Below are positions 6,721-14,181 of a stretch of DNA of 19,798 nucleotides, one piece after another. Within the stretch, counting starts at the first letter, position 1. Every line of letters starts with the position of its first letter. The notes below the pieces were generated by a model, which saw only the letters and a program-made list of their open reading frames with translations, made no database searches and had not been told where the DNA came from. The stretch is taken from the NCBI GenBank assembly GCA_041652935.1, contig JBAZGH010000017.1:1-19798 (forward strand), given 5' to 3'. The stretch is from JBAZGH01 sp041652935 (GTDB lineage Bacteria; Patescibacteriota; Patescibacteriia; Patescibacteriales; XYC2-FULL-47-12). Position numbers and translations under genes: made by a program.

Positions 6721-7383
6721 CTAAATTCTGTTAACTATATAGTTAATCAACCCTAAACACTGTTCATAATCCATCCTCATCGGCCCGACAATGCCGAACA
6801 TGCCGGAGTCATCGCCTTTTTCGTATTTTACCACCACGCTCCCGCAAATCGCACCGAAAGGATTTTTCTGGCCGATAAAAATCTGCGGCTCGTTAGTAAC
6901 GCCCGAATACATGCCGAGCACTATATCTTCAATGTCATCAATAATTCTAGAAATATTTAAAACCTGCTGGGTTTCCACAAATTCCGGCTGGGATAGTAAA
7001 TTGGCAATGCCTGTATAATATAAATTATGTTGATCAGCCGCCCAAAATACCGCCAGTCCTGATTTAGCCGCCAACGCCTTGGCAGTCTGCTTTAAAAATT
7101 CTTCATTATTTCTTTTTACCTGCATTTGTACATTAGCTTTTTTCGGCGATAAAAAATTTTCTACATAGAATTGGTAGGCTTTTTCCGTCGGCACCCGCCC
7201 GCTTGAAGTATGCGGCTGGTGGATGTAGCCCGCCTGCTCCAGTTTTACCAATTCATTGCGGACGGTCGCCGGACTAAACGGCAATTTAAATTTTTCCACA
7301 AGCAAACCAGAACTGATTGGCTCAGCCGTTTTTATATACTCCTTTACTATGGTTTTTAGTAAATTACGTTGTCTAATTTCCAT
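6721..7383 (-). CDS. hrcA: Heat-inducible transcription repressor HrcA (short form)
   Basis: Represses heat-shock operons by binding CIRCE. The N-terminal winged helix is clear: RQRNLLKTIVKEYI, FSPATVRNEL (36-45) and PHTSSGRVPT (57-66). The C-terminal part keeps the family segments around FIGQKNPFG and GPMRMDYEQCLGLINYIV. At 220 residues it is much shorter than the usual roughly 340, the loss being in the middle (inserted dimerisation region), not at the ends, so I regard it as an intact short form. The gene begins immediately behind a perfect CIRCE and a promoter whose -35 lies in the CIRCE spacer, so it should be autorepressed. The ATG at 7383 is only 8 nt from the -10, which implies a leaderless or nearly leaderless mRNA. 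grpE follows. Confidence 0.95.
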   Translation of the reverse strand: MEIRQRNLLKTIVKEYIKTAEPISSGLLVEKFKLPFSPATVRNELVKLEQAGYIHQPHTSSGRVPTEKAYQFYVENFLSPKKANVQMQVKRNNEEFLKQTAKALAAKSGLAVFWAADQHNLYYTGIANLLSQPEFVETQQVLNISRIIDDIEDIVLGMYSGVTNEPQIFIGQKNPFGAICGSVVVKYEKGDDSGMFGIVGPMRMDYEQCLGLINYIVNRI

Positions 7384-7391
7384 ATATTATC

Positions 7392-7421
7392 AGTATAATA
7401 TAATTAGCACTCCCGTGTCAA
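7392..7421 (-). promoter_or_regulatory. hrcA promoter, -35 inside CIRCE
   Basis: On the minus strand TTGACA (7421-7416), an 18-bp spacer and TATACT (7397-7392). Expected start of RNA is about 7385, 1-2 nt before the ATG at 7383. Confidence 0.7.
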
Positions 7422-7430
7422 GAGTGCTAA
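7404..7430. promoter_or_regulatory. CIRCE operator (HrcA binding site)
   Basis: TTAGCACTC (7404-7412), a 9-nt spacer, and GAGTGCTAA (7422-7430). This is an exact match to the consensus TTAGCACTC-N9-GAGTGCTAA. The -35 of hrcA falls in its spacer, so bound HrcA would block RNA polymerase. Confidence 0.97.
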
Positions 7431-7463
7431 TTTAATATAATATATTGTTTATTTTTATCAAAT

Positions 7464-7489
7464 AAAAAACGCCTCTTTTTATTAAGGCG
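7464..7489 (-). terminator. Rho-independent terminator of the first phosphatidyltransferase gene
   Basis: On the minus strand CGCCT (7489-7485) pairs with AGGCG (7474-7470) across a 10-nt loop, followed by six T. It overlaps the stop codon of the gene at 7482-8027. Confidence 0.75.
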
Positions 7490-8027
7490 CTTGCGCTCTG
7501 CACAAACGAAAAAAAGTCCGCAAATAATCCAACCCGCTCCATACCGTAAAGAAAGCCGCTATTCCCATTACAAAATTCGGGTAAGGGACTCCCAGAATAA
7601 CAAGAGCGATGGCAGCATATTGGAGTGCCGCCTTTATCTTTCCCGACCGCTTAACTTCAGCCGCCTCCTGCAACTTCGGAGTGCTGTTCACCATTAACCG
7701 GCCCAATATAACTCCGATCTCCCCGCAAAATATCAACGCCACCAGCCATTTCCAAACTCCTATCCTTACTAGAAGAAACAGGGGGAAAAGGACTAGGATT
7801 TTGTCAGCCGCGATATCAAGAATTTTCCCGATTTCCGATCCATGGTTAAAGCGCCGAGCGAGATATCCATCCAGCCAATCTGTCAGAGCGGCTATGGTAT
7901 AGAGAATTCCAGCAATTGCCATCTTCTTGTCAAAGATGTAATTCAAAATGAACAGAGTTAGGATTATCCTGGATATCGACAGCAGATTTGGAATAGTGCC
8001 AAACATCAACTTGACTAATTCTGCCAT
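7482..8027 (-). CDS. CDP-alcohol phosphatidyltransferase, PgsA-like
   Basis: Membrane enzyme that transfers a phosphatidyl group from CDP-diacylglycerol to an alcohol, most likely glycerol-3-phosphate, giving phosphatidylglycerophosphate. The 181 residues carry the exact family motif DG-x2-AR-x8-G-x3-D-x3-D with Asp53, Gly54, Ala57, Arg58, Gly67, Asp71 and Asp75. About five to six hydrophobic helices surround it. The ATG at 8027 has a strong SD (AAGGAGG at 8041-8035, 7-nt spacer), unlike its neighbours. It lies 111 nt behind mrdA on the same strand and ends in its own terminator. A second family member is at 17205-17801, so substrate assignment between the two is uncertain. Confidence 0.9.
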   Translation of the reverse strand: MAELVKLMFGTIPNLLSISRIILTLFILNYIFDKKMAIAGILYTIAALTDWLDGYLARRFNHGSEIGKILDIAADKILVLFPLFLLVRIGVWKWLVALIFCGEIGVILGRLMVNSTPKLQEAAEVKRSGKIKAALQYAAIALVILGVPYPNFVMGIAAFFTVWSGLDYLRTFFRLCRAQAP

Positions 8028-8034
8028 TTTTTTG

Positions 8035-8084
8035 CCTCCTTAAAGGTCTGCTTGCAGATTATCAAAACTGTAATTTATAGTCAA
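8035..8084 (-). promoter_or_regulatory. Shine-Dalgarno and candidate promoter of the PgsA-like gene
   Basis: AAGGAGG (8041-8035) lies 7 nt before the ATG. Further up, TTGACT (8084-8079) and GATAAT (8063-8058) are only 15 nt apart, so the promoter is uncertain; CTGCAAGCAG between them and the SD could form a small hairpin. Confidence 0.5.
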
Positions 8085-8138
8085 TTAATAAATCTTTTAC
8101 CGCTTGCTATTACAAGACTTTATAAACTTTCTAACTTT

Positions 8139-10115
8139 TTACTTAGTAAAATACCACTGCATTACCCTGCGCGCAATTGGCACAGCCGCGTCGGTTGATT
8201 CTCCTCCCTCCTCAACTATAACCGTTATTACAATTTGCGGATTTTCATAGGGCGCAAATCCGGTAAACCAGGAATGGGTTTCTCCCTCGCTGGACCACTG
8301 GGCTGTTCCTGTTTTTCCGGCAGATTCAACCAGCAGCATCTGCAAGCTGGCGCAGCTTCCATCGGTAACGCATTGCCGCAGGCCTTCCCGGACTATATTT
8401 ACATATTCCGGTTCGATAAAATCATGCCGCAATAACTTTGGCTCTATTTTTTTGTATAAGCTGTCGTCGCTATTTAACAGTTCGGTTACTAAATGGGGCT
8501 GATATAATTTTCCGCTGTTGGCAAAAAATGCGGTATAGGCCGCTATCTGCAACGGAGTCGCGGTAATATCTCCCTGTCCGATAGCTAAATGTAGCGTATC
8601 GCCCGGATACCATATTTCATTTTTGGCTTCTTTTTTCCAGGCCTGCGACGGCAAAAATCCAGTCGCTTCTCCGGGCAAATCAATGCCTAATGTTTGCCCG
8701 AACCCAAATAAACGGGCGTAGTCTGTTATTTTCTCAACACCAAGCCCCGGAATATCCGGTACGCCGCCGCTGATATTGTAAAAAAAGGTATTGACTGACC
8801 AGGCAATCGCCTTGCGCACATCGGTTGTGCCATGCCCGCCGGCTTTCCAATCGGGAAAAAACCACTCTTTTATCCCCACCCCTCCAGTGCTGTTGAATTT
8901 TGTATTTTGATTTATAACTCCCTCCTGCAAAGCGGCGGAAGCGACTACCATTTTAAAAGTTGATCCGGTTGGAAATTCGCCCTTTATCGCCCGGTTGTAT
9001 AAGGGTTGATTTTCATCTTCAATTAATTCTTTATATTTTTCCGTGCTTATCTTCTCCGCAAAATCATTGCTATCGTAACTGGGTAAACTGACTATTGCCA
9101 TAATTTCCCCGCTGTTGGGATTTAAAGCTATGGCGGAAGCCCGCGAGGCCCCAACATCTTTCAGCTGAAAAACCATCTCTTCTTCCAATTTTTTCTGCAG
9201 GGCGCTATCAATTGCGAGCTTTAAACTGTACCCGTCCTGTTTTTTAACTTCGCTTATTATCCGTTTTTCCTTCCCTAGAGCATCAACTTCAATATATTTT
9301 TCCCCGTATTCTCCCCGCAATTCATCTTCCCAAAATTTTTCCAGTCCCACCTTACCCGTATAATCAGTCATTAGATACTCTTCGTTTTTTTCGTATTCTT
9401 CTTTTGTTATAACTCCCATATATCCCAGAACATGCGATAAAGATAAGCTGGGAAGATTATATTTTCTTTTATATTTTGTTTTAACTGACAGCCCCGGCAT
9501 ATCCTGCGCCGCCAGCATAAGTTTTATGGCATCCTGATAATTTATATCATCAATTAAAGACTGGGGCTGGTATGATTCCAGCGTCTTATATTTATGTTTT
9601 ATTAAGAGGTAATCTATATCTTCTTCCGCGCCGGCGCCGAAAATATCTCCTATTATTTTTATGATTTCCTGCCTTTTTTCCTCAGATACTTGGTTGGATA
9701 AAATATCAGCCGGAATTATCTGGAGGTAAAAAATCGGCTTGTTTTCCGTTAAAACATTCCCGTCTTTGTCGTATATAACCCCTCTGTCGGCCATAATTGG
9801 CTCTTTCCTTATCCGGTTGTATTCAGACAGCTCGGAATAATAAGAGTTGCCGGCTATCTGCAAATAAGCCGTTTTAACAAATAAGAGAAAAAAGCCGGCT
9901 ACTAAAAAAATTATCAACCAGCTAATTTTTTTATAAGAAATATTGCGCCCTATTTTTTCTCCGGAAGCTTCCGCCTCGCGCTCCCCCATCAATCCTTCCT
10001 CAGTCCATCGCAGGCGGTAGCCGGCGCCAAGCTTAGCGTCATTTATGCTGTCGGTTCTTACCGCAAATAAATTATCACGGTTTCTTCTAAATTTTTTTGT
10101 GTATATTTTTTTCAT
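8139..10115 (-). CDS. mrdA: Penicillin-binding protein 2 (elongasome transpeptidase)
   Basis: Membrane-anchored D,D-transpeptidase that cross-links peptidoglycan during side-wall growth together with the Mre proteins. The 658 residues have a long cytosolic N-terminal tail (about 60), one membrane helix (about 63-82), the pedestal domain, and the transpeptidase domain with all three motifs: STFK (Ser385 nucleophile, Lys388), SVN (440-442) and KTG (601-603). The start overlaps the end of mreD by 29 nt, so the genes are translationally linked. No SD is visible. The N-terminal tail is longer than in the E. coli enzyme; a later start is possible but no good candidate is seen. The usual partner rodA is not adjacent; the next gene is a PgsA-like enzyme. 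Confidence 0.96.
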   Translation of the reverse strand: MKKIYTKKFRRNRDNLFAVRTDSINDAKLGAGYRLRWTEEGLMGEREAEASGEKIGRNISYKKISWLIIFLVAGFFLLFVKTAYLQIAGNSYYSELSEYNRIRKEPIMADRGVIYDKDGNVLTENKPIFYLQIIPADILSNQVSEEKRQEIIKIIGDIFGAGAEEDIDYLLIKHKYKTLESYQPQSLIDDINYQDAIKLMLAAQDMPGLSVKTKYKRKYNLPSLSLSHVLGYMGVITKEEYEKNEEYLMTDYTGKVGLEKFWEDELRGEYGEKYIEVDALGKEKRIISEVKKQDGYSLKLAIDSALQKKLEEEMVFQLKDVGASRASAIALNPNSGEIMAIVSLPSYDSNDFAEKISTEKYKELIEDENQPLYNRAIKGEFPTGSTFKMVVASAALQEGVINQNTKFNSTGGVGIKEWFFPDWKAGGHGTTDVRKAIAWSVNTFFYNISGGVPDIPGLGVEKITDYARLFGFGQTLGIDLPGEATGFLPSQAWKKEAKNEIWYPGDTLHLAIGQGDITATPLQIAAYTAFFANSGKLYQPHLVTELLNSDDSLYKKIEPKLLRHDFIEPEYVNIVREGLRQCVTDGSCASLQMLLVESAGKTGTAQWSSEGETHSWFTGFAPYENPQIVITVIVEEGGESTDAAVPIARRVMQWYFTK

Positions 10116-10641
10116 TTTTAGGCATTAAAAAAAATGATTTCATTTTCCGGCTGTAGTAATTCATAAAATAAAAAGACCCGAAAATAATAACAGTTCCGAA
10201 TAAAAGTTTGTAACCCAATGATGCGAGATAGTTTAATGAAAAAACTTCTTGGTAAAAAATATTTTTGGTAAAAAAATTTAATAAAAATACCAACCCCATC
10301 TTTATAAAGTCAAACAAAGCCAAGCTGATTATTGTCAATAAAATATACGAGTAAACCGAACGGTTGGTAAAAAATTTTGTCAGCGCTAAATTTGCGATTA
10401 TTAACGCCGTAAATAAAGATATTGTATTCAGGCCGTAAAAATAAAATGAGTGCATGTCTAGTAAAATCCCGGCCGCTAAAGCCCAGGCCAATGATTTTTC
10501 CAATCCGGATAATATTAAAATTATAACCAGTCCGACAATAATTATATTAATATTAAAAAATGGCGCGGACAATGCCGAAATGAAGCTTATCTGAATTATA
10601 AACAATAGCAAAAAAATTATTATTTTTAAAAAATTAAGCAT
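10087..10641 (-). CDS. mreD: Rod shape-determining protein MreD
   Basis: Integral membrane component of the elongasome. The 184 residues are almost wholly hydrophobic, with about five to six predicted membrane helices and a basic C-terminal tail, as expected for MreD. Sequence conservation in this family is low, so the name rests mainly on size, topology and position between mreC (4 nt upstream) and mrdA (29-nt overlap downstream). Confidence 0.88.
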   Translation of the reverse strand: MLNFLKIIIFLLLFIIQISFISALSAPFFNINIIIVGLVIILILSGLEKSLAWALAAGILLDMHSFYFYGLNTISLFTALIIANLALTKFFTNRSVYSYILLTIISLALFDFIKMGLVFLLNFFTKNIFYQEVFSLNYLASLGYKLLFGTVIIFGSFYFMNYYSRKMKSFFLMPKNEKNIHKKI

Positions 10642-10645
10642 TTTC

Positions 10646-11443
10646 TCAATTTAAAATAATGGAAACTATTGAAAGCGTATTTAAATTCAGCGCCGGATTT
10701 ATTATTATTGACTGGAAAAGGTCATTGGGCTCTTTTTTAACTTCCTGGACAGTGCCTATTATCAGCCCCCTGGGTATCTGCTGCTCCAGCCCGGAAGTAA
10801 CGATAACCTCGCCGACTGAAACCTCCTCAGTTTGGGGAATGAAATTCATCTGGATGGTAAGGCCGAGCTCCCCTTTGGTTACTCCGGCAGTTTCTTTTTT
10901 ATTGATTGAGCTGGCGGCAATCTGGCATTGCTTATCGGTAATAAGGTGCGCGTATGAAAGCGAATCTTCCGCGGCAAAAATTTTTCCCACTATAACCCCG
11001 TTATCGCTGATTACCGGTTGCCCGGGAGAAACGCCGTCATTTCTTCCCTTATCAATAGTTATAATTTGCTCTATTCCGTAGCCGCCCTCCCGACTTGTTA
11101 TGTTAGCGACTAATTTCTTATAATTATGGCGGGAATAAAATTCAAGCTGGTTTCTTAGGGCGATATTTTCGTCCTCTAAAATTTTCAGACCTATATTTTC
11201 CTCCAGTAATTTTTGGTTGCGCGCTTCCAATTCCTCGTTGATTTTCTTTAGCTCGTCATAACTTTCCTGCCCGTTGTAAAATTCTCCGCCCTTATTTCCG
11301 GCATTAAAAGCTATTTTTTCTGCCGGCTTTAAAAATGTTAATATGTAATTTTCAAAAACAGCCAGCGCTCCGGCATAATGGAGTAAAATAATAATCATAG
11401 CGGCAACAAATATAACCGCTATTTTTTTATTGAAATATTTCAT
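10646..11443 (-). CDS. mreC: Rod shape-determining protein MreC
   Basis: Bitopic membrane protein that links cytosolic MreB to periplasmic/extracellular cell-wall synthases. The 265 residues have one N-terminal membrane helix (about 8-30), a coiled coil rich in Glu, Leu and Lys (about 60-105), and the beta-barrel domain with segments typical of MreC: VANITSREGG, TIDKGRNDGV, GQPVISDNGVIVGKI and VTSGLEQQIPRGLIIGTV. The ATG lies 2 nt beyond the mreB stop and mreD starts 4 nt beyond this stop, so one polycistronic mRNA is expected. Confidence 0.95.
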   Translation of the reverse strand: MKYFNKKIAVIFVAAMIIILLHYAGALAVFENYILTFLKPAEKIAFNAGNKGGEFYNGQESYDELKKINEELEARNQKLLEENIGLKILEDENIALRNQLEFYSRHNYKKLVANITSREGGYGIEQIITIDKGRNDGVSPGQPVISDNGVIVGKIFAAEDSLSYAHLITDKQCQIAASSINKKETAGVTKGELGLTIQMNFIPQTEEVSVGEVIVTSGLEQQIPRGLIIGTVQEVKKEPNDLFQSIIINPALNLNTLSIVSIILN

Positions 11444-11445
11444 AT

Positions 11446-12486
11446 TTAATTGCTGGCGCTAGGAGAAAAAACGCCTTTATATATTTCCGGATCTTCCATT
11501 ATTTTTCCGGCGCCCCGGACTACGCAGGTCATCGGGTCCTCGGCTATCCTTACCGGAATTTTAGTTGCCTGCGCTATCTCCTTGTCTAAATTTCTTAGCA
11601 AAGCTCCTCCGCCTATCAGGACAACTCCTTGCTCATATATATCAGAAACAAGTTCAGGCGGAGTCATCTCCAGAACTGCCTTAATATTTTCAATGATATT
11701 ATGGACGCTGCGTGAAAGAGCTTCCCTTACCTGGGAGTCGTTAATAATTACTTCCTTGGGAAGCCCGTTTACCAAGTCCCTGCCCCGCATGGGCATCTCC
11801 ATTTCCTCCGCCAGGGGAGTTGCAGAACCGATTCTCTTCTTTATCTCTTCGGCAACCTGGTCGCCGATTAAAATATTAAATTCTTCCCGGGCGTACTGCA
11901 CAATGTCGTTGTCAAACTGCCCGCTGGAAAGCCGTAAATTCTTCCAGGTTACTATTCCGCCCAACGATACGACGGCTATTTCGGTAGTCCCGCCACCGAT
12001 ATCAACTATCATATTAGAGGTGGCGTCAAGCACCGGCAGCCGCGCTCCGATAGCCGCCAACATCGGATTTTCAACCAAAAGTATTTCCCGGGCGCCGGCG
12101 GTTTTAGTTGCGTCCTCAACCGCTTTTTTCTCCACTTCGGTAATATCAAGCGGAATGCCGATTACTACCCGCGGACGGGGAATAAGCGTAAAATTTTCCG
12201 AATGCACCCTGTCTATAAAATGCTTGAGCATTTTCTCAGTTACTTCAAAATCGGAAATAACTCCGTTGGTAAGGGGATGGATTGCCATAATATGCTGGGG
12301 GGTCTTGCCGAACATTTTGGACGCTTCGTTTCCTACGGCTATAACTTCATCAGTCCGGGTATTTATCGCTACCACCGATGGCTCGTTAATTACAATTCCT
12401 TTGTCTTTGGTTATAACAAGCGTAGAGTGGGAACCAAGGTCAATGCCTAAATCTTTGCTGAATTTTCCTAAAAATTTGTTAAACAT
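11446..12486 (-). CDS. mreB: Rod shape-determining protein MreB (bacterial actin)
   Basis: Actin-fold ATPase that forms membrane-bound filaments and guides side-wall synthesis. The 346 residues are the usual length. Visible motifs are DLGIDLGSHSTLV (phosphate 1), IVDIGGGTTEIAVVSLGG (phosphate 2) and LIGGGALLRNLDKEIA (adenosine site). It is the first gene of mreB-mreC-mreD-mrdA with spacings of 2 nt, 4 nt and a 29-nt overlap. The 83-bp spacer to proS is almost filled by palindromic element C, whose right end lies 8 nt from the ATG. A TATAAT at 12524-12519 on the minus strand inside the element could start a 25-nt leader, but no -35 supports it; readthrough from proS is equally possible. Confidence 0.98.
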   Translation of the reverse strand: MFNKFLGKFSKDLGIDLGSHSTLVITKDKGIVINEPSVVAINTRTDEVIAVGNEASKMFGKTPQHIMAIHPLTNGVISDFEVTEKMLKHFIDRVHSENFTLIPRPRVVIGIPLDITEVEKKAVEDATKTAGAREILLVENPMLAAIGARLPVLDATSNMIVDIGGGTTEIAVVSLGGIVTWKNLRLSSGQFDNDIVQYAREEFNILIGDQVAEEIKKRIGSATPLAEEMEMPMRGRDLVNGLPKEVIINDSQVREALSRSVHNIIENIKAVLEMTPPELVSDIYEQGVVLIGGGALLRNLDKEIAQATKIPVRIAEDPMTCVVRGAGKIMEDPEIYKGVFSPSASN

Positions 12487-12493
12487 AATAAAA

Positions 12494-12568
12494 ATGAATT
12501 ACGAATTAGGAATTACGAATTATAAGATAAAAATCTCCTTGATTCATAATTCCTAATTCCTAATTCAT
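12494..12568. repeat. Palindromic element C between proS and mreB, heptad-periodic arms
   Basis: Arms 12494-12520 and 12542-12568 match at 25 of 27 positions when complemented, with a 21-nt loop. Each arm is four units of a 7-nt word: GAATTAN on the left (12496-12523) and ATTCNTA on the right. It starts 8 nt from the mreB ATG and ends next to the proS stop, so it makes up nearly the entire spacer. Confidence 0.9.
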
Positions 12569-12569
12569 G

Positions 12570-13829
12570 TTAAGTGCTTTTTATAATATCTTTCAGCTTC
12601 ACCATTTCTTTTTTTTCCTCACTCCTTTTCTTTACTTCCACGCTATCTTCATTTAAGCTGCGTTCGCTCACAACCAGTCTTATCGGGCAGCCGATTAAGT
12701 CGGCGTCATTAAACCTTTCGCCGATGCTTGTCTGTTCGTCGCGATCGTCAAATAAAACCTCTATTTTTTTATCCTGCAATTCTTTATATATTTTTTCCGC
12801 TGTTAATTTTATCTTATTATTTTCTTCAACATCCTTAGTATTAACCTGGACTAAATGCACGGTAAAAGGCGCTATCTCCTTCGGCCAAACAATTCCCTTA
12901 TCGTCGTGGCAAACCTCGGCGACAGTCCCCATAACCCGGCCTAATCCTATTCCGAAGCATCCCATCATAACCGGTTTCTTGTTTCCGGCCTCGTCAATAT
13001 ATTCGTATTTAAAAGGTTCGGAATACTTAGTTTTCAGCTTGAATATATTGCCGATTTCAATCGCTTTCGCCCGGGTTAATTTTTTATTATCGCAGTTCGG
13101 GCATTTATTATTTAAATCTTTAATAATTTCATTATTAACGGCGATGCTGCATTCTTCGCAGATAAAAATTTCATCCTCGCCGGCATCGGTAACAGTCTGG
13201 TACTCATGCGAGTACTTGGCGAATGTTCCGCCGGAGGCGTAAGTTAAATAAGTTTTGTCCAGTATCCCGCAGCGTTCAAAAATTTTAAAATAACTTTTCT
13301 GCATCTCCTTATAAAATCTGTCAACGTCTTCTTCGTCTGTATGGAATGAATATAAATCTTTCATTATGAATTCCCGCCCCCGCAGTATTCCTGATTTCGC
13401 CCTTTTCTCATTGCGGAATTTATCTTGTATTTGGTAAATATATGCCGGCAGATCTTTATAGGACAAAATATGCTGCTGCGCCAAAGGCACAACAATTTCT
13501 TCATGCGTCGCTCCCAGCGCATATTCGCGGCTGTCGCTGCCGATTAATTTAAATAAAGCGTCAAAATCGCTCCAGCGTCCGGTGGTCTCCCAAACTTTCT
13601 TTGGCGTTAAAGCCGGCATTAAAATTTCCTGCCCGCCAACCTTATTCATTTCATCCCGGATTATATTCTCTATCTTTTTTAAAACTCTCAGCCCCAAAGG
13701 AAGATAGGTATAAATTCCGGCGCTGACCTTATCAATAAAACCGGCCTGAATTAACAGCCGGGCATTAATGCTTAACTCATCTTTAGGAGCATCCTTGGTG
13801 GTTTTAGTGAATAATGTTGATAAACGCAT
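12570..13829 (-). CDS. proS: Prolyl-tRNA synthetase, short form without the INS editing domain
   Basis: Class II synthetase that charges tRNA-Pro. Class II motif 1 is in the first 70 residues, then YALGATHEE (103-111), motif 2 around FRNEKR to LRGREFIMKDLYSFH (138-163), and motif 3 GCFGIGLGRVM (290-300). An anticodon-binding domain follows. At 419 residues it is about 150 shorter than the E. coli type. The INS domain that removes mischarged alanine is absent; the region instead goes from a four-cysteine knuckle (Cys224, 227, 243, 246) straight to RAKAIEIGNIFKL. Short bacterial and mitochondrial enzymes of this kind are known. No SD precedes the ATG; a good promoter lies 26 nt upstream. mreB follows across element C. 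Confidence 0.96.
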   Translation of the reverse strand: MRLSTLFTKTTKDAPKDELSINARLLIQAGFIDKVSAGIYTYLPLGLRVLKKIENIIRDEMNKVGGQEILMPALTPKKVWETTGRWSDFDALFKLIGSDSREYALGATHEEIVVPLAQQHILSYKDLPAYIYQIQDKFRNEKRAKSGILRGREFIMKDLYSFHTDEEDVDRFYKEMQKSYFKIFERCGILDKTYLTYASGGTFAKYSHEYQTVTDAGEDEIFICEECSIAVNNEIIKDLNNKCPNCDNKKLTRAKAIEIGNIFKLKTKYSEPFKYEYIDEAGNKKPVMMGCFGIGLGRVMGTVAEVCHDDKGIVWPKEIAPFTVHLVQVNTKDVEENNKIKLTAEKIYKELQDKKIEVLFDDRDEQTSIGERFNDADLIGCPIRLVVSERSLNEDSVEVKKRSEEKKEMVKLKDIIKST

Positions 13830-13854
13830 ATTGTTGTTTTGAAATTACATTATA

Positions 13855-13883
13855 ATTTTACCTTTTGCCCGGTCTAATGTCAA
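13855..13883 (-). promoter_or_regulatory. Promoter of proS
   Basis: TTGACA (13883-13878), an exact 17-bp spacer, and TAAAAT (13860-13855) on the minus strand. The expected leader is about 18 nt and contains no SD. It may drive proS and the whole mre block. Confidence 0.7.
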
Positions 13884-13901
13884 TGAATTTGGGGGTGGAA
13901 T

Positions 13902-13921
13902 AAAAAAAGCGGCTAAACCGC
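13902..13921 (-). terminator. Rho-independent terminator behind the DUF5679 gene
   Basis: On the minus strand GCGG-TTTAG-CCGC followed by seven T. It closes the pgsA-like / GxxExxY / leuS / DUF5679 unit and lies just upstream of the proS promoter. Confidence 0.8.
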
Positions 13922-14019
13922 AATTAATATTTACCAATAAAACAACTATTTCAAGGGCTTGTCCTGCATTAAAACATCCGGATTATAATTCGGCAATTTT
14001 TCTTAATTTAACAGCGGGA
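13922..14019. other. Short non-coding spacer
   Basis: No convincing gene on either strand. It holds a near-palindrome CCGGATTATAATTCGG at 13978-13993 (one mismatched pair), which could be a protein site or chance in A+T-rich DNA. Confidence 0.4.
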
Positions 14020-14169
14020 TTATGCTATTATCCTGAACATTACCGTCCCGCAAGTCGGGCACCGGCCTTTTAGGGCCTTTCGCTCGCACCCGCCCTTTCC
14101 TTTCATACTGACCTCCATTTCACTTTCCATTTCCCGCTTTTCTCTGCATTTTACGCAATACGCTTGCAT
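14020..14169 (-). CDS. DUF5679 small zinc-ribbon protein
   Basis: A 49-residue protein beginning MQAYCVKCREKREM and ending RCPTCGTVMFRIIA. Two CxxC pairs (Cys5/Cys8 and Cys37/Cys40) make a single treble-clef or zinc-ribbon-type metal site. The pattern AYCVKC(R)xKxxM ... GxCPxCGTxMFRI is the DUF5679 family, common in CPR and Chloroflexi genomes; its function is not known. Compared with the family as I remember it, the middle is a little longer (GGCERKALKG, with an extra Cys28). The gene is easy to miss because of its size. It lies 108 nt behind leuS, separated by palindromic element D, and is followed by a good terminator. No SD is seen. Confidence 0.85.
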   Translation of the reverse strand: MQAYCVKCREKREMESEMEVSMKGKGGCERKALKGRCPTCGTVMFRIIA

Positions 14170-14181
14170 AATCTTGTTTAT

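Noticed and set aside
12494..12568. CRISPR-like array
   Set aside because: Units are 7 nt with no spacers, and there are no cas genes.
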